Assembly (NCBI GenBank): GCA_026874595.1
Contig: CM049316.1
Coordinates: 34,975,339-35,039,338 of the forward strand
DNA length: 64,000 bases
Reading direction: 5' to 3'
DNA from: Sipunculus nudus
Taxonomy: Eukaryota; Annelida; Sipuncula; Golfingiida; Sipunculidae
This document shows, one piece after another, positions 25,901 to 36,500 of the stretch. How positions within the stretch are numbered: the first letter of the stretch is position 1; each line of letters starts with the position of its first letter. Position numbers and translations under genes: made by a program. Under the pieces are notes generated by a model. That model worked only from the letters and a program-made list of their open reading frames with translations, made no database searches and was not told where the DNA came from.

Positions 25901-27982
25901 CCAAGCAAATGAGACATATGTGAAATAAATGAAGCTCTGAATAAATGGGAATCCAAACGGAATATTAAAAGTCATGGAGTGCTCTTGGGGACAATAAAAC
26001 ATTAATCAATGGCATTATGGTTTTAAAGAGAATTTTTCAAAGAACATTTCCCCAAAAATATTAACAGGATAAATTTAAAAAAAAGTTGCCCTTTACTCTG
26101 CATAGAGGCTTATTCACAGTCTGCTAGAATTACTTCTGGTTATTTCTATAAAATTTAAAGACCCTATGAAAAATAAAATGCTCAAGTGTTGTTTGATGTC
26201 AATCCTATCAAATAAGATCTATTCTATTTCCTGTCGAAAGGTTGGATACACTACCATATAAATTCAGAATCATATATAACATGTGCTAGAAATGTTCTGT
26301 ATAGGTGTTGCATACTTGAATATGAAATCTACAATTCCTCTGTTACAAGGATTCCCAAGGTAGAGATATCAAGGCAGAGGAATGTGAAGGCACCATGCTG
26401 TATACCTGTTGTAGAGGTAAAAAAAAATGAGTGTAACCCTTTGGTCACTCAACATTCGTTCTTGAGCTCCCACTCAACCACTGCTTCCTCTAGCACTGTT
26501 CCCTAGATACTGGCTACAAGGAAAGTTGGCACAGGGCCAAGAATTTTCCAACCTAGCAAAGTAAAGTATTACCAGTTTTAATCTTGGTACATCTGATACC
26601 TGGCTCTCATTGGTGAAATTCCTAGGCCTTATAGAGCACTTTTAATTTTGATGACTGTGTAATGATGTCGTAACCTACCAGGAGATTCCAACCTTGAATC
26701 TTGTACTTATCTCTTAATGTGAAATGTCTGTTAAAACCATATATGATGTACATCAAATTTAAATTACACTACAATGGCAGGTCTAATGACATATTAATCA
26801 ACTAAACTTATTAATGAACACAAAAATTTTGCTTCTAATATTTGAGTATATTGAAACAAAATTCAGTATATAAATGAGTATAGGTGTTAAAGAAGAGTAT
26901 TAATAGCATGATAGCTAAGTGCAAGGCAAAACAGTCAATCAACAAACAGATGTGCAATACATTGACCAATCAGCACAAAGATAAACAAGGGACCCATGGG
27001 TAAAGGCGCTCAGCTGATCGTGATTGGACTATAAATGTTTCCCCACTGTGATACTATATCGAGTTGATAAAGCTTATGAATATCATGGACATGTTGGGCT
27101 ATTATAAAGGAATGTAATGTAATATGTGAGTAAATGATAAATGAAATTACCTGACTGATGGATTAATAGAGTCAAATATAGTGGTTTATTTTTTATTTAT
27201 TTAGGAGGGGTTGAAAATTGTGATATATTTGAGCAAATATGAATTCAATGACAGCAGTAATAAGCAGTAGTAGAATGATGATAAGGCTATTTGTTGAAGG
27301 ATCTAAAGTGTATGGAAGTCTGCGAGCTTTCAATTTGACAGACATGATGTTATGATTAGCTATGCTGATGAAGGGATTTATGAATTTGTCACTGTATGAC
27401 ACAATATCTCTTTAGTCTTGACAAGGTACAGTATTGTGATGCCCACTATGTCTACATATTACACAATATTGACATAATTTCTGGCATGTACATAAGTATC
27501 TATGGACGAATAGTTATACAAAATATTAAAGTATGAATATATCTGATTCATCTTGTTCTTGTTTACTAAGGCTGACATTGGGATGGGGTTCGGAGAAGGG
27601 AAAAGTGAGGGCAGCACAAAGGTGGATGTAGAAATATTCTATTTTAATGTTTTTCATTTATATAAGAATGTGAGAAGCTAAGAGGAAAGGGGCCCTCCTA
27701 CTTGGTTATAGTAAAGTTCTAAATATATGATTGTAAACTAATACTCTGACAAGATTGTCATGCAGTAAAAGTTTTGAGATACTGTGATGCATATGAAAAT
27801 TTACAGATGGATAGGCAAGCGGACAGAATGGTCTAATACCTTTATTTCACTTTCAAGGGAATAATGCATTTAAGTTTATATATAAGCCTATTTTTTTAGC
27901 ATATCCACTTTTTCCATTAAGAAGTTTTTATCTGAATCATTTGTTTATTTAAAAGTTTTATAAATTTTTAATAAAAAAAAAA
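22918..27982. other. Intergenic, no gene recognised
   Basis: AT-rich. It holds short near-repeats at 23,245-23,305 (TTGCC-AC-TATGCCAGA type), a 17-G run at 24,433 and no supported exon. From about 24.5 kb onward GC content is low, with few strong repeats. Confidence 0.5.
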
Positions 27983-28117
27983 CTGAAAATATAAGTTAAA
28001 ATATTAGAATTGTTGCAAAATTTGCAATCATTATATATACAGAGTAAAAAAAACTGAAAATATAAGTTAAAATATTAGAATTGTTGCAAAAGTTGCAATC
28101 ATTATATATCCAGAGTG
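27983..28117 (+). repeat. Recent two-copy 71-bp duplication
   Basis: CTGAAAATATAAGTTAAAAT begins at 27,983 and again at 28,054; the copies differ at very few positions. Confidence 0.85.
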
Positions 28118-29129
28118 TAGCTCTTTTGGGTCATATTATGCATACACATATATTTTATTATTTTTAAATCATAAATGTTTAAACTGAATTTAAAAGAAAA
28201 TAATGCCACAACACGGCATCTACAAGATTATTCCTTGAATCACTATAAAAAGTTTTGCACATTGGAGTTTTCAGTATATGCTTAATTTTATTCACCAAAA
28301 TAAAATAAAAGATTCAGTAAATTTAATAAAATAAAACATCTTTTAAAATAAAGTATACACACTGTTGGTTGAATGAGGGACAAACAATATCATTGTGCTA
28401 ATTACTATCCCAGCTTTAATTTTTTACCGGAATTAATAGTCAATTTCACACCTGGTAAAGTTTTTACTCTTCTCAAGTAAGGAATTACTTATCTGATGAA
28501 CATCCACACTTTCATAGCAATACACCACTTTGTGAGCACAATTAAATGTGCACTTTAATCATTGTAACCCTGGTGGTACAATACAAAATCTAAAATGTAG
28601 CATAGCCTAGAATAAGAATGAATCAAATACAGAAAATAATAACATTCATCCAGTTTATGCAACATCTGGATGGGGGGGGGGGGGGGAGTGCAGGGCAGAG
28701 GGGAAGCCTGTTGGTAGTGGCCAAGCTGAGCCAAGGCAAGCTGCCTGGGGTGGGTTACATAATGCAAGTGAAGGCTGTACTACTAGGTGGGCTAGATGTA
28801 AACAACACTTGACATGGTGTATGAAAACTTAAATAAAAGCTACTCTTTTCAATCAATTCCTTTGAAATTTCAGATTTTAAAAGATTAAATCCTTATGTAT
28901 ATATGCTGTGAAAATTAAATCAACAGTGCTCACAGGGAAAAAACGTGCCATTGCCAAAGTTGGAGAAAATTTAAGGTATTGATTTTTTATTTATGCTAAT
29001 AACTTGTAAAATTTGCAAAATTCAGATCTAATTTTGGGTTAACAATTGAATCTTGATTAAATAAAGTTATATTCCTGAAAAAAAGTCTCTAGCTTCAGCA
29101 ATTCACATGTTAGGTGAGTAAATATATTT

Positions 29130-29545
29130 TCTTGATTTTTTAAAAATTGCATTATATTTTGGCCCATAACTTCAAAATAATACCCAACACTGACCTAATT
29201 TTTTGTATGTTCATAGAAAATGTATGAAAGAATGTGAATACTAAATATGATCAAAAACAGATCAGTGGTTTTGATATTAGGCAGCCTTGAAGTGTAACAA
29301 TGGCTTTTTTATGGAAAATGTAGGTTTTTCCTTAATATCTCGAAGGAACGAAGTCCTAATGACCCAATTTTCAGTATGGTAGGAGATTTTGGGGACATCT
29401 AATGGTATGCAAAATTTTGGAATTGTTGGTCCAATGGTTTCAAAATGTGCCCTGTTAAAGGACGGGCGGCCGGACGGACGACGGACAAAGGACCACGACT
29501 ATAGCTCAGATGACTTATAGTCAGCTGAGCTAAAAAAGAGCCAGT
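29130..29545 (+). repeat. Dispersed repeat with GGACGGACG-type end
   Basis: A stretch starting TTTTGGCCCATAACTTCAAA and ending GGACGGGCGGCCGGACGGAC, then TAGCTCAGATGACTTATAGT and its partial complement AGTCAGCTGAGCTA. Such ends are frequent in bivalve repeats. No coding sequence seen. Confidence 0.5.
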
Positions 29546-29830
29546 CCTCAAAGGGATAGCACAGAAGTGATCAATCAATATTTAGAATACAAGACAACCA
29601 GTCATCAAAGAGGCGGTATCAAGTTGACCAATCATACTATATATAACAAGATAGCCAATCAACTTTAAGTTGGCATAAATGTAACTTATCAGCATACAAA
29701 TACCAAAACAGCCAATGATAAGGGAGATTAGACAAAAGAGACCAATAAGCATTAAGATAACAAGAAAGCCAGTCATAAAAGAGAAGGCACAGAAGTGACC
29801 AACACCAGGTTGGATAGAAAAATATTCAGT
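29545..29830 (+). repeat. Diverged tandem units of about 60-70 bp
   Basis: GACAACCAGTCATCAAAGAG, AAGATAGCCAATCAA, AAAACAGCCAATGATAAGGG and AAGAAAGCCAGTCATAAAAG recur, with GACCAATCA or GACCAATAA between. An 83-codon minus-strand frame over the array is not a gene. Confidence 0.6.
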
Positions 29831-30158
29831 CAATGTAACAAGTATGGAGTGTTTTTAAAGCTTAACCAATACAATACCACAACAAATGGCAAGTAACAAT
29901 ACATTTTCCTGGTTTAATTATTTGTGGCTATGACTAAGAGCATTTAATTTATGGGAGATGTGGATACTTCAGCTTTGACTAACTTATACACTATAGTAAG
30001 TCAAGTTAACTTTGACATCTGTTTGACTAGCAGCACCATTTAATGCAATCTTACATGTACAGGTGACATGTCCTCCACATTTTAGCAGGCAAATAGGCTC
30101 TGCAAAAAAAATATTTCACAGGCCCATTGAGTATAAATAACAAGCCTGTAATTTTAAA

Positions 30159-30164
30159 TTTATT
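30159..30164 (-). terminator. Candidate GALNS polyadenylation signal
   Basis: AATAAA on the minus strand, about 260 bp downstream of the GALNS stop. It is the first perfect hexamer I noticed after the stop codon. In AT-rich DNA such hexamers are frequent, so this is only a candidate. Confidence 0.3.
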
Positions 30165-30424
30165 GGATCTGAAACTGAAATTTCAAAGCCCAATACCAAC
30201 TTATATTTCAAGTCCTTATGTAATATGTAGCATATGGTAAAATCAGGTAATGATTCTAAAACATATATACTTCAATGCTAATGAATATTAAAATTTAGTG
30301 TAGTCAGGTTATTCAAACTGCAGCTCCTAAATCTGGCCATATTATTATTTGCACTTCTGTACTAACTTAGTTAAGAATTTAATCTCCATCAAGGTTTATG
30401 AATGCAGGTATAACTGTTATCATC

Positions 30425-30511
30425 CTAATGTGGCCAGGTACACTTGTAGGGGGCTGAGGCAGGTCCTTTCAGGCACTTGTTCAACTTTTCACAACCAGGG
30501 GGCGCCCAGTT
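30425..30511 (-). CDS. GALNS: GALNS coding exon 14, C-terminus and stop
   Basis: Encodes [17 protein letters not shown] and ends APYKCTWPH followed by TAG (30,425-30,427). Human ends [14 protein letters not shown] ... KKCLWSH, so the disulfide cysteines are kept. Acceptor tag. It is too short to stand out by ORF length alone and was found by searching for the NWAPPGC block. Confidence 0.93.
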   Translation of the reverse strand, partial: NWAPPGCEKLNKCLKGPASAPYKCTWPH

Positions 30512-33500
30512 CTACAAAGAAGAAGACACAGTATAAAGCATCCAAGCAGCACATTTTGTTTGATTTATTTCATGAAATAACAGTTGTTAGTTCAAATAAA
30601 AGTCTATTTCTAATTATTACTTTTCTTTAACTTGTATATGCTTGAACTATTTAAAAGTATTAAATATGTCAGTTCTCTGGTAATGGACATAAAACCATCA
30701 AAAGGACTTTATGATGAAAAGTGATATGAGCAGTATAAACCCTTTACTGTTTAATGGCTTATTAAAGTGCACTCAAAATGGCACCTAGAACTCCCTAGTA
30801 TAGCTAAAGTTTCTCTGGTTAAACATATTGCATATTTAATTTTATGTTTCAGGGATTCTTAATGACCTTAAGCAAACTCTCTCAGTAAGAACTTTTGAAA
30901 ATTTGGTTAAGATACAACAAAATCCTGAAAAAAAATATTGCCTGTAATGTAAATGTGCATTTTGTCAGAATTTGTAGGAAATCTAAAATAAAAATAAACA
31001 GCAGTAAAATGAATCAGCTTTGGGTTGGAAAATTGTATCTGGTTGAAAGCATGTGTGGAATGTCAATAAAATAAAATATAGTCTTGTATATACCATCACA
31101 GATGAGTCACACCAGTTAAGCTGTGGTTCCCCGGGGACCAGCTTGTTCCTATGGTCTTGTATAATGGCTTGTATCTTCGGCATCACCTGTTTGTATTCCT
31201 CCTCAGTCGATCTGAAAATATGTAAAAAGGAATTTTGCAAATAATCATAAAAGATCAGGGTTTTAATTAACATTTAGATTCACATATTTAATCTTGAATT
31301 TTCTATCATTTTACTGCCACTCAAGATTAGGATTATACCGATAGTTCTGATGACTGGCCTGATGTCCATTAATTAAATTCTTTATTAAAATACATACAAT
31401 GTACATCAAATGGCAATTAATGAACATGCCTAGGCCTACATGTAAAAAGAAAAACATGCAACAAACTAAAAGAGAACTTTTAATTAAAACAACAGATTTT
31501 AATCTTGAAGATACATGTATTTTATAAGTAACTGCATACATTTAATTTTAACTTATATATAATAAAACTCTCTTTCAGCAAATTTTAATTTCAAATATGA
31601 TTTTAGTTATATTATATTGCTGAAATATCACTGGTAGTTTAAAATTTAAACTAATCAATCTTTCAAACATGAGTCACTTATGATCCCATAGAACATAATT
31701 TAGCACAAAAAATAATCATACTGCCGAATAGGCACCTGCTTAGAAATAAATTACAGAATAAGAAAATTACACCAGTAAACCAGGAAAGATAATTCACAAA
31801 CTGTTTTGTTTAGTATGCAAAGCTTCCAGCAGATGGCAGAACTGACTAGTCAACCAAAATTCAGAGGTGCAATCTATGTAAATTTTAACTGTCCACAATA
31901 AGCCTAAAAAGAAACTTTTATCAACATAAATGAAATGTAATTATACTGACTTGATGATATATTTCTCCCCAGGGTCCCGCCCAAGATGAAACAGTAATGG
32001 CTCTGCAGTGTGGTTGACCTGTTCTCTTGTGGTTACACCCTCAATCACTTCTCCAGGGCAGAAATCTACACCCTGTGTAATTAATAAATGACCATTAAAG
32101 AAGCACAATAATCAGAAACCATTTGAAAATTAACATTGGTCCACAAAAAAGTTGCTTACAGTTCTGGATTCTTAAAATAGTGTACCTTTAAAAATTTTAA
32201 TTTCTCAAATTTTTTGTAAAAATATTTATCAAGTGAAAATGAATGAAAAGTTAAATAAAATTATGCATAACAACAGAAAGGACACTGTACCAGGTTAAAA
32301 ATAATCTATATTTTATGGGGTCTATTATGTTTTTTATTATTTTTTAAATAGGGGTCTCTGCCATCTTAGAATTCTGCCCTACCAAGCTTTATTATCAGTG
32401 GCACACCTACCGGCAGAGCTATGTAAAATCTATCTACCTTCAACACATAAGATTAGGGTATCTCCAGAACACAGTATTGTGCTACTTTAAAGAGACCTAT
32501 TTACATACCATGTGTGTTATATGTACATGAAATATGGTGCTTCATTCTCCTTAATATATAACAATATCTGCGAATGTTTGCTTACTCCTGTACACAAGTG
32601 GAAATAAGCTTACACAGGGTGCAATCAGTAGGGCTAAACTTAAACATAGCAAACACCCATCTGGTGGTCAAATCGCACCAATTTACAAATCAAGATTTTT
32701 CAAGCTAGTGCTTCTTCCATGTTTTTCTTTCATGGATCGCCTCCTTGTTTTGGGAGTTCTGCATTTGCCAGATTAGAACTCCAGCCATGCAGTTTTGATA
32801 TGGTAAAAATACACAGGTGGACTGTGTTTTCTCACACACAGAACCATAACAATATGGAAAACAGTTGTAAATTGGTGATAGTGAGTCTGTATGACTGGTT
32901 TGATTCGAGTGCCAAGAAAAATTTTTTATGATCTTATAAGCTCCTGACTTTAAGTCCTGTGCTCCAACACTAAGCTGCAAAAGTTAGTTGTATAGAAACA
33001 TTTGCATTCAGCCAGAATGAACCATATGAACAGTTCAGGGTTAAAGATCAGCAGCCCATTTAGGGGAGAATGTATTTTATGAAAATATAATATGATTTAG
33101 GATATGTTTGTTTGACCTTATACTTAAATTGTACCTGACCATTTCTGATTTGTGATTGGTCCATGTCCAGCGGTGAGCTTTGTACAAGCCGAGTCGTACT
33201 GCCATCAGCTCATCTCCACGGTAGTAAAAGACAGGTCTGTATAAAGGTAAATAAGTGCATATATCACAAAATTATATCAGCCAAATGGGACAATTGCAGC
33301 AGTTATTGAATAGAACTCACACAATACATTTCCATGTCAATTATCATCATAATATTAAAGCACTCTTTCTTAGATTGAGACTCACTTTACAAAAAAAATT
33401 AATCATCTATTACTTTTTAAATTGTATTTATGTAGAGAACAAAGAAACTAACAGACAAACAGGAGGAAATACAGAGACGGCTAATAATCTAAATGTGATC

Positions 33501-36500
33501 CAACTTCATCCGTGATGAATATTTTAAAACAAATCTTTACTTAATATTAAGAAATACAATGTATATCTATTTTTGATTTTATTACCAAATAACCCTTTTA
33601 ATTTTTTACATAACTCTACATGATACTTTACTTTGCTTGTATTTAGCACTGTTATTTTAAATTTTTCTGCTCTCATGCAATAAGACTTTTTTTAAAAATA
33701 TAATGCTTATATTATAATATTTATTAAAATTATAATTTTATCAGGTATATATTTTCAACCTATGACAGTTATATAAATAAAAACTCTTTAAGAAGAATGA
33801 AGACAATAAAACAGGAAGCATCAAAGATACAAAAATTAAGATGAGAAAACAGGAGTGTACTACAGGAATTCCTTTTGTCCAGTATGTGCACTGGTTTTAC
33901 TTGGGGAATACAAGTATGATTTATTTTAAAAGGGTCTGTTCAAATATCTGATGTCTGTAAACTAGAGATAATTCCTTGAACCTTTTATAAAAATAGCCCA
34001 GGAAATGCAGAAGCCCACCACACACAGGCTGAATGTTATGTTTTTATCCATGTGTTTATAACATGTGGGGAGCCTGACAAAATAATCCAAACATAATTAA
34101 CAGGGACATCTGGCACCAAACTTTCACCAAGGGTTTTCACAAACTGTGAACACATATACGCAACCATGCAACTTCCTTAAGTTAGATGGTTAATCTGTTT
34201 GTCAATACTGCTGTGTTTACTAACAGCTTATAGATAAACAAGCTTATACCTCTGTCACAATGTGTTATAAGAACTTTTCATAACCCCCCATTCCCCTCCC
34301 CGTGAATGGTGGTTTTGTTAGTAAACGGATGTGAGCTTTTCTGTATTAATGAGAATATTCTCTGTTAGTATTCACACGCCAGAAGCTCCACTTACAAAAT
34401 TTTCCCTGAGTAGGCCTATCATCGCCCACTTCCGCCTCATTCTCGGTATCTAGGTCATGCCTCGCTTTGGTAGAGCCACATTATTTGAGGGCGAAGTAGG
34501 AAGTATTGGGGGAGGGACAGATGATTGTAATACAGAAAAGCTCACATCCGTTTACTAACAAAACCACCATTCAAGGGGAGGGGAATGGGGGGTTTTATCA
34601 CGTAAACATCGATGTGAGCGTTTTCTGTATTAATGAGAAGAAACAGAGAAACCATAGGGAGGGAGATACTGACCTGGAACGACGAGGATGATGAAAATAC
34701 GGTCAGCAAGTAGTAGAAACCACATAAGAAGACGAAGTCTGCAGGCAGGTAGCGGGCCGAACGTGAGTAGACGTCGAGGAAGATGTGCGGGAGACATAGA
34801 CGATAGTGCCTGCGGCAACCACGGGACCCATGGCATAAAGGCCGGAGTCTTGCAGGCGAACGTCCTTGAGGTAAAATTGAGTAAACGTGGAAGGGGACTT
34901 CCAGATACCCATTTTGACCATCGCGGCAGGAGATACGCCCGAAAGGTGAGCGAAGGATGAGGCGATAGCCCTGAGCTCATGAGCCGTGACATGGAAGGAC
35001 TGTAGTTCAGCCGGACGTAAAGAGTCATGTGCGGCGATGATAGCAGCCTTTATCCAGTTACTGATAGTAATAGGACTTATTTCTGTATCGGCTGCACCCA
35101 ATATGAAGAAATAAAAAGTTTCTTACGGCCCCCCCCGGAGAGATTTTGTAGCCTTAAGATAGTATCTTAAGGCCCGGACGGGGCAATTCGTTGCACCGAA
35201 CCGGTACCGGTACATCGAGGAAACCACGGAGCCGCTGGATGAAACAGGATGATCAGGATGAGGTCCGTGAGAGGTGCCGCCGAGAGATGCAGGAGTAACC
35301 GCGGGATCAGGGCCGAGGCGGGGAATCCATACAAGAACTGGCCGGTCCAGGCGGACGGGGGCGTGTCCAGGAGAAGGACGCGAGGGCAACTTAGCCGTGG
35401 ACCGGACGGAACGAGGGGCGGAGGGTTTGGGAATTCGAACAGGTCGAAATCCGGAGTCCCCCAAACGCCGAAGATCCCCCGGAGAACCGGCGGAGCGAGA
35501 GAAACGGCGGTAAGGGTACCGAGGCAATCCCGGGAAAGGGCATCGGCGAGGACGTTCATGGCGCCGCGGACATGACGAGCCTGAAGTGTAAAACCAAGAG
35601 GGATACACAGATCGAACAGGCGATAAGTTTCCCGCAGAAGCGAGGGTGACCCAATGCCGCCCTGCCTGTTGATATATGCAAGAACCGTCGTGTTGTCTGT
35701 CATGACTAGAACATGACTGTGGAGGAAGCGCGGTGACCAGCGTGCGAGCGTACTGCGGGCTGCTCTTAGCTCCAAAATATTGATATGGAGCAGACGCTCC
35801 CGAGGAGACCAGAGGCCCAAATACGAAGATCGGCCAGGTGGGCACCCCAGCCCATCCGAGACGCGTCAGTAAAGATCGTAAAGGCGACGGTTTGCGTGAA
35901 CGGAATACCGCGAAGGAAAAAAGACAGCCGGAGCCAGGGGCGGAGGGCCCGCCCGGCCTGGTGGGCAGGCAGAATCACCGTACAATGAGATGCCGAACCC
36001 AGGAGACGCGCGGAGCGGAGGAGCGACTGCACCATAGGGGCGAACGTGGCCGCCCAGTGGAGAGAACCGTGTAAGGAAGCCGCCAGATGGGAGCTGACAA
36101 GACGAGCCGACAGAAGGGATCGGAACCGCCGGCGCAGATTGGCCCGAAAATCCAGGACCACGCCCAGAAAACTGAATGGTTTGGGTAGGGACCAGATGAG
36201 ACTTCTGGACTTTGACCAGAAAGCCTAGAACGCGAAGAAGGGAAAGCACGAGGGCACGGTGGTGGAGAAGGAGATCGCGAGAAGGGGCGTGAACGAGCCA
36301 GTCGTCCAAGTACAGGAGGACTGATGCCCTGACTGACCGGAGGTAAGTGGTGACAGCATGAACAAGGATCGTAAAGATCCAGGGCGCAATAATGATCCCG
36401 AACGAGAGGGCTCCTAATTGAAACACGCGAGTGCCGAAGGCGAACCGAAGGTACGGCTGAGACACAGGGTGAATCGGTACATGGAAATACGCGTCTGTAA

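Noticed and set aside
32705-32980. Opposed frames in GALNS intron 11
   Set aside because: They lie in interspersed repeat R3, and the other copy at 48 kb does not keep the frames.
33134-33135. gtacaa as the GALNS exon 11 donor
   Set aside because: Joining there to the exon 12 acceptor puts TAG in frame at the second codon.
35249-36228. Several Arg/Gly-rich plus-strand frames
   Set aside because: They are antisense shadows of the DIRS reverse transcriptase and RNase H.
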